Source: Dipteronia dyeriana (lineage: Eukaryota; Streptophyta; Magnoliopsida; Sapindales; Sapindaceae). Taken from it: 64,000 bases of DNA. Under the pieces are notes generated by a model. It was not told the origin of the DNA. It ran no database searches and saw nothing but the letters and a program-made list of their open reading frames with translations. Below, piece by piece: positions 11,064-20,317 of the stretch. The DNA lies in NCBI GenBank assembly GCA_032871835.1, contig CM065298.1, forward strand, positions 15,257,096 through 15,321,095, in the 5' to 3' direction. Numbering within the stretch: position 1 is the stretch's first letter; the number at the start of each line of letters is the position of its first letter. The position numbers were made by a program, and so were the translations under genes.

Positions 11064-11725
11064 TGATTGTTGATCTTGCTTTGGACGCTGCTAGTTCTTC
11101 TGTTGTGGTAGGTGCAGAGTGCAAACGACCGTGCAGTGTTGAGAAATCATCAATGTTGAATTGTGGCCGTGTTCGCTCTAAAACTGCTTTGGATCGAGTT
11201 GGCTTGAAACTCGAACTTCTTTATTTGCTCTAGATAATTTGACAGTTGTTCAAAGCTTATTCGATCATAGTCCGTTGGCTATGGGTTTTTTCAAGTGATT
11301 GATACGTACGATGTTGACTACCTGGTTTTGGAAATGTAATGGCTTCTTTCACTAAGAGAGAGTGGAGCACCGTTTGGCAAGACATGTTGTGTATTCAAAT
11401 GAAGATAAAGTGTGCATCGACTGCTAATTGCATGTCCAGTAATATTATACATCTCAATTTGTATTCCAATTAATCATGTTTTATACATTAACAATGTTTT
11501 ATCTTATTTGCACATGTCATGTGAATCTAATTAACACATCATTATCGATGTAAATGTTAAAGATTTGAATTGTAAAAAAAAAAACGAAGTTAAAGATTAG
11601 AATTGAGATATATGTCTAGCATTACTAATCAGTTCATTCTCTTGCATGTATTAAGATATTATTATGAATAATTAATATGGTTTGATTTTTTTCTCAAAAA
11701 TACCAAGAAGCAATCAATCTCATGT
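11035..11725. repeat. 29-bp direct repeats around a 633-bp insert
   Basis: AAAATACCAAGAAGCAATCA plus the following nine bases occur at 11035-11063 and 11697-11725 with one mismatch. Unit A has this segment only once, so the stretch 11064-11696 is extra in unit B. The insert holds a 69-codon frame from 11024 that I do not recognise, and nothing else identifiable. Confidence 0.7.
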
Positions 11726-11735
11726 GCCTGTGTAA

Positions 11736-11810
11736 CTCCCACATAGACAACATAACAAACCTGACAATGCATACAACTATAAGAGCTTAATTAATACATT
11801 TCTTGTGTGA
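11736..11810 (+). promoter_or_regulatory. U2 copy B promoter remnant
   Basis: CTCCCACATAG (11736-11746) is a USE-like element and TATAAG (11778-11783) lies 31 bp further. Alignment with copy A places a U2 start here after a 16-nt deletion: ATACATTTCTTG at 11794 resembles the U2 5' end ATACCTTTCTCGG. The similarity stops after about 12 nt, where sequence next to the methyltransferase pseudogene begins. Confidence 0.5.
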
Positions 11811-11840
11811 ACTTATATCGAAGCTTGAACTATTCAGATG

Positions 11841-13109
11841 TTAATCAGAAAGTGTAAAACCACTCTTTATACATTCCAAGCACGGGAATGGTAAGTTAAG
11901 AGCAAGTTCCACTTCGAGTGACTTGGATATTAGAGTGTTCAAAATCGAATCCTTGTTATGGTAGTGCCCACCACCTACCCCAAAACCTCTGGACACAACC
12001 AGTGTTGAATTATACAGGCAAGGAACAGAGACGACAAATCCCAGACCAGAACCTATTTTCCCGTCACGAGAACTTCTATTTCCCACTAAAACATCTCTGT
12101 AGGCACGGAAAATCGTAGAAACGTACTTCCCCATTGATGGAAGCTGCTGATGGAAATATGAATCGGGTTTACGTGGGTCGAGAATATCAGAATCCGAATG
12201 AAGGTTCACCACCACCGTGCCATGTTCAAGGTGGAGCTGACTGCTGAGGGCTTTGACGAAAGGCGAATCTGGGTCCCAGAGTTTACGAGGGAAGATATCA
12301 TCACCATCATAATCATCAATGAAGACCAAATCATATATATTGTTGTTCTCTAGGACAAACTTCTCAGCATTGGCTTCGTAGAGGTAAATCCTCTCATGGA
12401 TGCCTTTCCAGAGTACTGAGTCGATGGAATCAGGATTTGACAAGGCACGCTCACCTGATGAGGTCACAACCGAGAAAGATGGAAAGCCCATAGCCTTGAC
12501 TGAAGCTGAGATAACAACTACGTCGACAACAGCACCTTGAATTTTGCTGGCCAAAAATAGTGTAAGCTTCCCCCTCCATGACCAATGCATAAAATTTTCA
12601 TTGATTTCTGCCGATGCACAGCATTCATAGGATCACGGTAACAAGATGCCATAGTAGCCAACCCAGAGCTAGACAATCTAGCTGCTGCATAAAGAACACA
12701 GAGCCAGGTTCTGATTCGCGGCAGGCAGCCATAATTTGGACAGTGCTCTGGCGAGTATCGTCATTAAAGCGAAGCGTGCGCCATTGATATCCGATTACCC
12801 GAAAACGTTCACTGTCTCCACAACCTGGATGCAACTCTATATACCTTTGCTGTACCATCTCTCCATTTCTGGCCACCAATTTTTACTGGGTCTAGAAGAA
12901 GGGTAAGCGACGATTGAAACGACGCCGTTTCCATTATCGGAGGTTGAATGTAGAACGGTATGGCCATCTGGTTGGGTCCCCCACCACTCCGATGAGTTAA
13001 TCCAGACACCCTCGTCGATAATACGACTTCGTGTGGCAGTGCAAAAGCGACGGAGATTCCACATAGAGCTCCGCCCAGCTCTATGCCACATAGATACCGA
13101 AGTCAACAA
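11841..13109 (-). pseudogene. methyltransferase/spermidine-synthase-like pseudogene
   Basis: Minus-strand remnant of a plant AdoMet-dependent methyltransferase with a spermidine-synthase/METTL13-like fold. It starts MLTSVSMWHRAGRSSMW at 13109 and breaks frame near 12860. It continues as ELHPGCGDSERFRVIGYQWR and breaks again near 12650. The AdoMet motif reads MKILCIGHGGGSL around 12600-12560, and a further single-base shift follows near 12555. The last part (12590-11841) has motifs IYDLVFIDDYDGDD and HGTVVVNLHSDSD. The acidic residue that normally follows VVDVV at motif II is deleted with its neighbours. At least three frame breaks mean no full enzyme can be made. Confidence 0.75.
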
Positions 13110-13160
13110 AAATCTTAAACCCCAGATGGACCTTTCTTTTTTTTTATAATTAATACATTA

Positions 13161-13209
13161 CTTGTTTTGAAAAAGGATGTTTCCTTTTTACATCCTTTTT
13201 CAAAACAAG
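13161..13209. repeat. perfect 20-bp inverted repeat
   Basis: CTTGTTTTGAAAAAGGATGT at 13161-13180 is exactly the reverse complement of 13190-13209, with a 9-nt loop. It lies in the shared upstream region between the pseudogene and the MADS-box gene. Confidence 0.9.
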
Positions 13210-13361
13210 AAATAAGTGTGAGATTTCCTTTAAAACTACCCATTAATTATTAGATTCTCTAGTAAATTTATTTTTCCCCGGAGAATAAAGGAAATCTTTT
13301 GAAGATTTTCCAATTGATTATGGAAGGAAGATTTTCCGATTAATTATGGAATTGATCATAC

Positions 13362-13402
13362 CTTATATAAATAAATAAATATATATATATATATATATAT
13401 AT
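13362..13402 (+). promoter_or_regulatory. TATA box and (TA)n upstream of MADS gene
   Basis: CCTTATATAAATAAATA followed by a (TA)n microsatellite to about 13402. The TATA lies about 95 bp before the preferred ATG at 13463. Confidence 0.45.
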
Positions 13403-13462
13403 GTACAGACACTACTCGCTATGCAATTACTCTCTCTATTTTGCAACAAAACATTCTCACCA

Positions 13463-14188
13463 ATGGCGGAGCCTGTGAAAAACAACAGGTTGAAGAGTTT
13501 CAACTACAAATACAATAGGAGAAAAACAACTCTGATGAAGAAAGCTAATCAGTTGAGCAAATTGTGTGATGTGAAAGTGTGCATGGTCTGTTTCGGTCCA
13601 GACAAGACAGTGGAGACGTGGCCGGGGAATAGGTCAGAAGTTTGTGACGTATTCAGTAAGTACAAATCAGGTTGTCTCGGCAACATGGGAAGAGAAAAAA
13701 AACACAATCATGTTGGGTTTCTTGAGAACAAGCAGAAGAAACTTGAAGAAAAATCTAAGAAGAAGATTGTGAAGAATCTTGTTGGTGGGTGTGTTTATTC
13801 GACTTGGGATAAGAGACTGAACCGGTTTTCAGAGGACGAATTGGTGGGTTTGTGCGGTTGGTTGGACTCCAAGTTACAGAATTTGAGAGACAAAATCAAC
13901 TTGAAGAAGAAGAAGAATCAAGAAGCTCTTGTTGTGCATTCTCCTCCTGATAATAATAATAATAATAATAATATTGATCATAATCTCAATATGTTCAACA
14001 ACGTTTACCAGCCACCACAGCCTCTCTGGTTCGGTGGTGATTGCAGCTCGTTTAATCAACAAGCTTTTTCGGGTTCCGACGCCTTTCTTGGAAGAGCTGA
14101 GAATTTTAGTGTTTACGGCCAAAATTATGGGAATAATTATATGGGCAGCAATATGATCAACAATTGGTTTCTTCTTGAGAATACTTAG
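13463..14188 (+). CDS. type I MADS-box protein (Mbeta-like)
   Basis: Intronless 241-residue frame. I chose the ATG at 13463 (context CCAATGGCGG) over the in-frame ATG at 13421, because the MADS domain begins right after it. Residues about 8-60 read NRLKSFNYKYNRRKTTLMKK, then LSKLCDVKVCMVCFGP and a TWP motif, a pattern typical of plant type I MADS factors. No K domain follows. The middle is Lys-rich, then a run of Asn from an (AAT)n tract (about 13950-13972) and a Gln/Asn-rich tail. Type I MADS proteins act in the nucleus, often in the female gametophyte or endosperm. The frame ends at TAG 14186-14188 but continues open for 39 more codons, so the protein may be truncated. The Mbeta assignment is tentative. 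Confidence 0.8.
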   Translation: MAEPVKNNRLKSFNYKYNRRKTTLMKKANQLSKLCDVKVCMVCFGPDKTVETWPGNRSEVCDVFSKYKSGCLGNMGREKKHNHVGFLENKQKKLEEKSKKKIVKNLVGGCVYSTWDKRLNRFSEDELVGLCGWLDSKLQNLRDKINLKKKKNQEALVVHSPPDNNNNNNNIDHNLNMFNNVYQPPQPLWFGGDCSSFNQQAFSGSDAFLGRAENFSVYGQNYGNNYMGSNMINNWFLLENT

Positions 14189-14308
14189 ATGGGTATGGCG
14201 GGACAGAGCAGCCGTAGCAATGTCGATAATAATTTTCGTTTTGATGAACCGATGGTGAATTATCAGGGGCTCTACAATATTTTTCCGATCGCGATGAGGC
14301 CACCATAG

Positions 14309-14630
14309 CCGATCTCAAATCAATCAGTTTAGTGAGATAGGTTCAAGTTATCTAACTTTTAAATTCAAGATCTGAGAGTAGAGGATGCAATTGTTAATTT
14401 GTTCGGTTCTTGTTTTTTCCTTTTTTTTCTTTTTTTCTTTTTCTTTTTTGTTTCTTCTCTTTAGTTTTGATAGCTGGTGATTCAAAGAAGTCTTTAATAA
14501 TCTGCTCGTTTAAAGTTTAATCTAACAAGGAAATTTTTCCAATTTTGTGAACGAGTATGGATGCTCACAATTCTTTTCTATTTTATTTTATCAGAAATTC
14601 AGAATATTATTCACCAATTGTATTTGGATC
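14309..14630. other. T-rich 3' flank of the MADS gene
   Basis: Poly-pyrimidine stretch (about 14400-14460) then AT-rich sequence. A decayed U2 5' half might be hidden at 14540-14630, but I could not align it convincingly. Confidence 0.35.
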
Positions 14631-14687
14631 CTCAAGTGTCGCCCATGTGTTGCATGCACTACTGCAAGGGCTTGGTGCACCCCTACC
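14631..14687 (+). pseudogene. U2 snRNA 3' fragment, copy B
   Basis: CTCAAGTGTCGCCCATGTGT, then a GCAAGGGCTTGGTGCACCCC block, matches the 3' stem IV of U2 copy A apart from a 4-nt TGCA insertion in the loop and a few substitutions. The conserved 5' half of U2 is not recognisable directly upstream. Confidence 0.65.
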
Positions 14688-14700
14688 AATACTAGTTTAA
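14687..14700 (+). terminator. plant snRNA 3'-end box of U2 copy B
   Basis: CAATACTAGTTTAA, identical to the box after copy A. Confidence 0.65.
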
Positions 14701-15300
14701 TTTATCAGATAAAACCCTGTTACGATCAACAGCAATTTAAAACTACTTGAAGAATATATACATAAAAGTATAGAACCTTATTGCTGCTTGATTATTACCT
14801 TATTTCAGGGCATCAGTTCATAGAACCTTATTTCTATGAACTTTTACGGTATATAAAATGATGTTTACAGTATATATACAACTATACAAGGTTCTTATAT
14901 ACAATGTTTGTTGTCAAAAATATATATATAAGGTTAAATTTTTTTAAATCTACTTTGGACCGACACGTTTTCCTGTTTCATTTTCATATATACGAGACTG
15001 TGAATGTTCTTCGTAACTTTAAACCCTCAATTTGTACACCTTGGTTGTACAAGGTTAATTAACACATAAGAGGGTGTGTTTTACTCGGACTCATTAATAC
15101 GGTCAATATTTCAGGACTGTCTACTGAATGATTATTGGGGACAATATCATGTTTCGAAGTTGTCTCAATAACAACAAAGTGATCATGACACTTCCACAAG
15201 ACCACAGCAAACGCATATTAAAGAATCTGCATTATGAGCCCAAATTAGTAGACGAGATTATTATTCTTTCATGGCCTTAAAAATGAAAAGGTAAGAAGCA
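14701..15300. other. U2-U5 spacer, copy B
   Basis: AT-rich spacer with a repeated CATAGAACCTTATT motif (about 14770 and 14818). It is not clearly alignable to the copy A spacer, and I see no gene in it. Confidence 0.45.
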
Positions 15301-15306
15301 GAGATA

Positions 15307-15360
15307 GTCCCACATTGCCTGCATAAAGAAGAAACCCTCAACCAGGATGTAAATATAAGA
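15307..15360 (+). promoter_or_regulatory. USE and TATA of U5 copy B
   Basis: GTCCCACATTG (15307-15317) differs from the USE consensus at one position. AAATATAAG (15351-15359) is the TATA, with about 34 bp between them, and the predicted start is about 32 bp after the TATA. All spacings fit a working RNA polymerase II plant snRNA promoter. Confidence 0.75.
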
Positions 15361-15385
15361 AATGGTGCAGACCCGTTCTTGATTT

Positions 15386-15515
15386 ACTGAGCCGTGAGGT
15401 GGGTACAAACTGAACTATCCTTTCATCTTTTACTAGAGAATACCGTGTGTGTTCGCCACTTCAAGCGGCATACACTATTTTTAGAGGGGTTGTACTCTGG
15501 GTACAGCTCCCTGAC
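15386..15515 (+). ncRNA. U5 snRNA gene, copy B
   Basis: About 130 nt. The lower stem is formed by GAGGTGG (from 15396) and CCACTTC, with GCCG ... CGGC outside it. ACAAACTGAACTATCCTTTC corresponds to the U5 internal loop and stem before loop I. Loop I reads CATCTTTTACTAGAGA (canonical GCCTTTTAC with two changes) followed by ATACCGTG. The Sm site is CTATTTTTAGAG. The 3' hairpin GGGGTTGTAC-TCTGG-GTACAGCTCC forms about 10 pairs. Promoter spacing is right, but the 3' box is weak (AGTCTTT). The intact stems suggest an expressed U5 variant, which acts in exon alignment within the U4/U6.U5 tri-snRNP. Confidence 0.72.
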
Positions 15516-15520
15516 TAATA

Positions 15521-17120
15521 TATGTGAAGTCTTTTTTTTGCATGCTATGTTGTCGTACGCCATAAATTCTATGAAACGATCTTTTATGAATGTTTACCAA
15601 CATTTTGAAATATTCTTAAACTATAATTTCTTAAATTGTCTACTCTTCCATGGTAATAATAGTACGATTTTGTTTCAATACGGAAAAATGATAAAAGGAT
15701 AAACAATTTGTGGTACCTTCACTAAGATCTAATAAAATCACCTAAAGTATCTTTCATGTGAAAGATCTAATTGTTCTCAAAAGTATAGTTTCGGGAAGAG
15801 GGTTTTGCATTATAATGGGTACACGAAATTACCATTGATCAGTTTGATTGCCATTAGAATTGACGGTATATAGCGGTGGTCAAAATTGTCATTTTACACA
15901 AAGAAAGTCATAAAAATTGAAATAACCTGAAAAATATTAAATAAATGAGAAAATAGAGAAGAACAAAAAAAATATTTAGTTGCGATCTTCTCAAATCGAT
16001 CTCCAGTGGTGTTCTAATTTGAATCAAATTTCCAATGGAGATATGGTATATGGATCTCCCAATCTCCCATTGAGATCCCAAATATCGGGTGGTGTAGTTG
16101 GGATTTCTTATATGAAACTTGATAATACATACAAACTTTAATAGTATAAAATTAAGTACCCCTAATTAAAAGAAATGTTACAAGTCTCGCTTAATTTGCA
16201 TTCCTATCAAAATACAACAAAGTAAAAACTTCCAAATGTCGTAAAATACAACATATTGTGGTCGTAGGTACAAATGGTATCTTGCTCATCACTAATTTGT
16301 ACTTAAAAAAAAGTGTCATAAGAGTTGCACGCTAATAGAATGACAGTTTAAGCAATCATTATAGGAAAACATTAGATTTGAATTACGACATTATTTTATC
16401 AAATGATATAGTGGACTTGCATGATTATAGAATTTCTAAACATTTATACAATTAGCTAATTGGGTTATAATATAAAACATAATTTGAAATGTTTATATGA
16501 AATTTGAATTGAATTAGATTGATTAAATAGTCTCATAAAACACATACATAAATATGTGAACGAACTAGTAAGATATATGTTTTTTTAAAAAAAAAAAATT
16601 GAAGCGGGACTACTGTCCAAGATAGTATACCCTCAGCTACGCCCTGCAAAATCCTTCATGGATCCCTTGTTTCCCTTTTAGACCATCAAACTCCACCACC
16701 TCTATCCTCTCCTATCCTCATTTTGCCACCACCGAACACTTTAGTGAACGGGATAATTTGTTGCACTTCGAGTGGCCTTGGAGTTGGCATGAAGGCTGAA
16801 GCATGAAAAAATTTCAGGTTGATCAAGTTGAATTTGATATGATTACAGTGGTTCAAAGCCTCTCCATGAACAAGCCTCTCACATTTAAATTCAGTGATTT
16901 AGGATATAAGATTTTTACTTTACACTTCTGGTGTTTTTTATTCATTGATTTGCTATATATAGGTATATATGCTTCACAGTAAATATATTGCTATAGCTTC
17001 CAAAACAAATTGTTGGATTTTGGGCCCGTTATTAGTCAACCTATCTGATGAAGTCCATTATATTCTTGTAGAGTATGGACTCCTTAATGAAGCTATAACC
17101 TACTTTGCATAAAATATAGT
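15521..17120. other. non-coding, unassigned
   Basis: About 1.6 kb with no convincing ORF, RNA or named repeat. It separates the plus-strand U5 from the minus-strand U4 gene. Confidence 0.45.
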
Positions 17121-17123
17121 AGT

Positions 17124-17138
17124 TTGAACTTTAAATTG
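17124..17138 (-). terminator. plant snRNA 3'-end box of U4
   Basis: On the minus strand CAATTTAAAGTTCAA fits CA(N6)AGTNNAA exactly and starts directly after the RNA 3' end. Confidence 0.8.
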
Positions 17139-17140
17139 TA

Positions 17141-17292
17141 GGGCTGTACCCCAAAGGGAGCCCTTCCAGAAATTCTCTATGGCCAAGGCAGAACCAAGGC
17201 CAAAGAGGGGGTTTGGAAATAGTTTTCAACCAGCAATTGACGCGCCTCGGTTAGAACCTCACTAGCTGCGTCATTGCCCCAAGCGCAAAGAT
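17141..17292 (-). ncRNA. U4 spliceosomal snRNA gene
   Basis: The minus strand begins ATCTTTGCGCTTGGGGCAAT, the invariant plant U4 5' end that pairs with U6 (stem II). It continues with GACGCAGCTAGTGAGGTTCT (5' stem-loop, site of 15.5K protein binding) and GTTGAAAACTATTTCC. AAACCCCC and a hairpin follow, then AATTTCTGGAAGG around the Sm-site region, and a terminal stem GGGCT ... AGCCC. The length of about 152 nt equals the normal plant U4 (about 154). The promoter and 3' box are consensus. U4 chaperones U6 within the nuclear U4/U6.U5 tri-snRNP. This is the best-preserved snRNA gene in the window and probably active. Confidence 0.95.
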
Positions 17293-17318
17293 AGGTTGCA
17301 ACATGTGATGTCTCTCTT

Positions 17319-17371
17319 ATTATATAACTTATCCATTGAATCCTATGCTTTGTCATTTGTCGATGTGGGAT
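17319..17371 (-). promoter_or_regulatory. USE and TATA of U4
   Basis: On the minus strand ATCCCACATCG (17371-17361) matches the plant USE exactly. TATATAATA (17327-17319) lies 33 bp downstream and about 30 bp before the start, the arrangement that specifies RNA polymerase II transcription of plant snRNA genes. Confidence 0.9.
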
Positions 17372-20317
17372 TTGTTAATATTATAAGTTACTTTACTCAA
17401 GACTTCCGGATTTCGATGGAATAGAATAATAATAAAAATTCAGACAAACTGAAATAAGTTACGACTTACGAGTATAACCACTGTCAATTTTGTTTATAAT
17501 TAATTACTTCCTATGAAATAGAGTGTATTTAGTATCACATTTGTAAAGATTAAAAGCGTTTTTTTTATTATAAATTGTTTTAAAGGTTTTTTTGGTTAGG
17601 TAAAAATTAAAATAGCCTTTTTAATATGAGTAATATTAGAATTTTTAATTTTTTTTTCCAAATGTCTTTCCAAATAATTTTATCACGTGAGATATCAACA
17701 TTTTATAAATCATAAAATTATGTGGTGAGTGACGTGATGTTGATATCTCAATTGCCAACACTATTTATGAAATAATTTAAAAAGCCTATTATTACTCTTT
17801 TAATCTATGAATTGTGTCAACTATATTTTATAAAAACTATTTTATATCTATTGGAAGAAGCATAAAATTTGAGATTTCCTAAAAAGCTATTTTTGATATT
17901 ATTTAAAATATATGAATTGTCTCAAATACTCTTTATAAATTTTAGATATTCCACTATATAACTATTTCATTATAAATACATTGTAAATACTTTTTGTAAT
18001 TTATACAACCAAAAACTATTTTTAAAAATATATTATGAACACCGTTTAATTTATACAACAAAAAAACAATTATTAAAAACTCTATTAATAAAATATCAAC
18101 TCAAAGCCGTACCAAACACACCCAAGTCCTGACATAAGAAGCCTCGTAAAATCATCGGTTCTAGGCATTGCACATGCATGAAATCGACTTATAATTAATT
18201 AATTCCATTGAAATAGGGGTGTTCCGAGTCCTTTAGTAGTGTAACATATAAGCGACCTTTGAGTGATGGGAACTCCTCTTATATAAAAATAATAATATTA
18301 TTATTATTAGTTGATCGATAACCCCACGTATAAGATATTAAATTGATAATACTATATTACAAAGGTATGCTTTGACACTCGTTTTGGGATTTATAATTAT
18401 TTTGTTTCATTATGTGAGAAACTCGGTCGATCATAAAAAAATAAATAAAAAATTACAGACTGCTGCATTTTTCTTATGTTTCAACGCTTGGTTAAAAAAA
18501 ATAATTAAAAACAACGTAAAGCATGGGAGGAGACACCCAGCAAGCCTCTTTCGTTTTGTTTATTTAATTATTATTTCAACTTATTTTTAATTAAATCAAT
18601 AATTTTTTATTTTTAAAACTATTTTATAATGGCTATTTAATATATATAATCACTATTTAAATTTAATTAATAAACTAAAGAAAGAATTACAAACAGCCTC
18701 TTCACCTTCACCAAGCCACAACACAATTTTTCTTCAGGAAGCAAGAGAGTGATCAATTACATAAGGCTTACATAATCAATCACAACACCACTGCAGCATC
18801 ATTCAATAAACTATTAGAACTATATTAACTTCGGCATCATCAGATTCCAGCCATAATAAGCATGATAATTGCTGACTTTTAACCAACATCAAAAAAAATT
18901 ATAAATGTTCAAAATATTAATTATAGTATTTATTATTATTTTAATAGTTTTATTTAAAGATGGTGTTGAAATTTTGAGATAAATATTAATTTAGAATATA
19001 AATATCGTCATTTTATAACAATTGTCTTAATAATACTACAATACTAAACTCATCGACGGTTATTTAAAAAAAAACAGTGATATATTTGTTCTTCTAAAGT
19101 TGTATATTCAATCTAAATATTTTTTATTTTTAAAATTTCAAAATAAAGAGTAATTTATTAAGTACTTCAAAAAATAATTATTAATGTATTAATTATTTTA
19201 TAATTTTTTACTAACTAAATTCAATTAAAAAGGTAAAATAAAATAAAATAAAAAACAAAAATTCAAATTGAAAAGTCGGAGGAGGCTAATGGCTCTTCCC
19301 AACCCTAAACAGATGGAGGAGACAGCTCCCTCTCTATAAAAAAAAAATTAAGGAGAAGGTCGTTGCCCATCCTTTTTTTTCTTGCCTTTTTCATTTTAAT
19401 TACTTTCATTTTTAATTTATAATTTTTAAAAATAAAAAAAGAGACATATTTGGTAATTAATGTGTAGAGTTTACTTACAATATATAATTTTATAAAATAA
19501 AGTTGGTTTAAAACATCATAAATTTGTAACGGTTGACTTCAACATCTTAACCACTCATATACTCTTTAACAATTGTTGAATTGAAATGCACATATTAAGA
19601 GCACATAAGTGGTTAGATTTTGTAGTCCAAAAATTTAATCACAAAATTAAGGGGTCGTTTGTTCTTTTTATCTGAAAAATGAACAGTTTTGAATCAAATG
19701 TTTGTTTTTTATTTTTCTCACATCTCAACTTGTTAAGATAAAATTGTCTTAAAATAAATGAATTAACATTTATGCATTTTCATTTTATAAGATATAGATA
19801 TCTAAATAAAAATAATTCTAATCAATCTTATTAAAATTATTTTTATTTAATATTTATGATTAAAATATGATAATTACAATGTTATTGAAATGATTTTAAT
19901 ATTTGTTGAAATTTTGTTGTAGCTGGAACCCGAGAAATGCTAATCCATTGGCTCATGACTTTCAACTAGGCAAAGTACATGAAATATTACCAATGAATTT
20001 ACAATTACTCTTCATTCTTACTCAAGAATTGCATAGAAGAAAGTCAAAAAAAAAATTAAAAAAAATTGTAATTCCGATACAATTCCTATACAATTTCCTA
20101 GCACTACGTTGATTTCCATGGAATTGTAATTCAATTTGCTAAAATTCATTTTCCATGTTTACCGATGAATCTGCAGTTCACTTCCCTAGCAGGCTAGCAC
20201 TACTTTTTTCTTTTCTTTTTCTTTTTCTTTTTTACAATCTTCCTAAAAAAAAAGTGTGCAAATAAAGAAAAACATGAAGAAAAAAAAATTAAGGCAAAAA
20301 TCAATGTACAAATTTAA
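17372..20317. other. AT-rich intergenic with small inverted repeats
   Basis: No gene is visible. GAGATATCAACA (about 17690) and TGTTGATATCTC (about 17742) form an inverted repeat, probably a small foldback or MITE. GGGGTCGTTTGTTC at 19651 resembles the terminus of the element at 22645. Confidence 0.4.

Noticed and set aside
13874..14156. ORFs overlapping the MADS gene in other frames
   Set aside because: Hydrophobic poly-Ile shadows of the (AAT)n tract.
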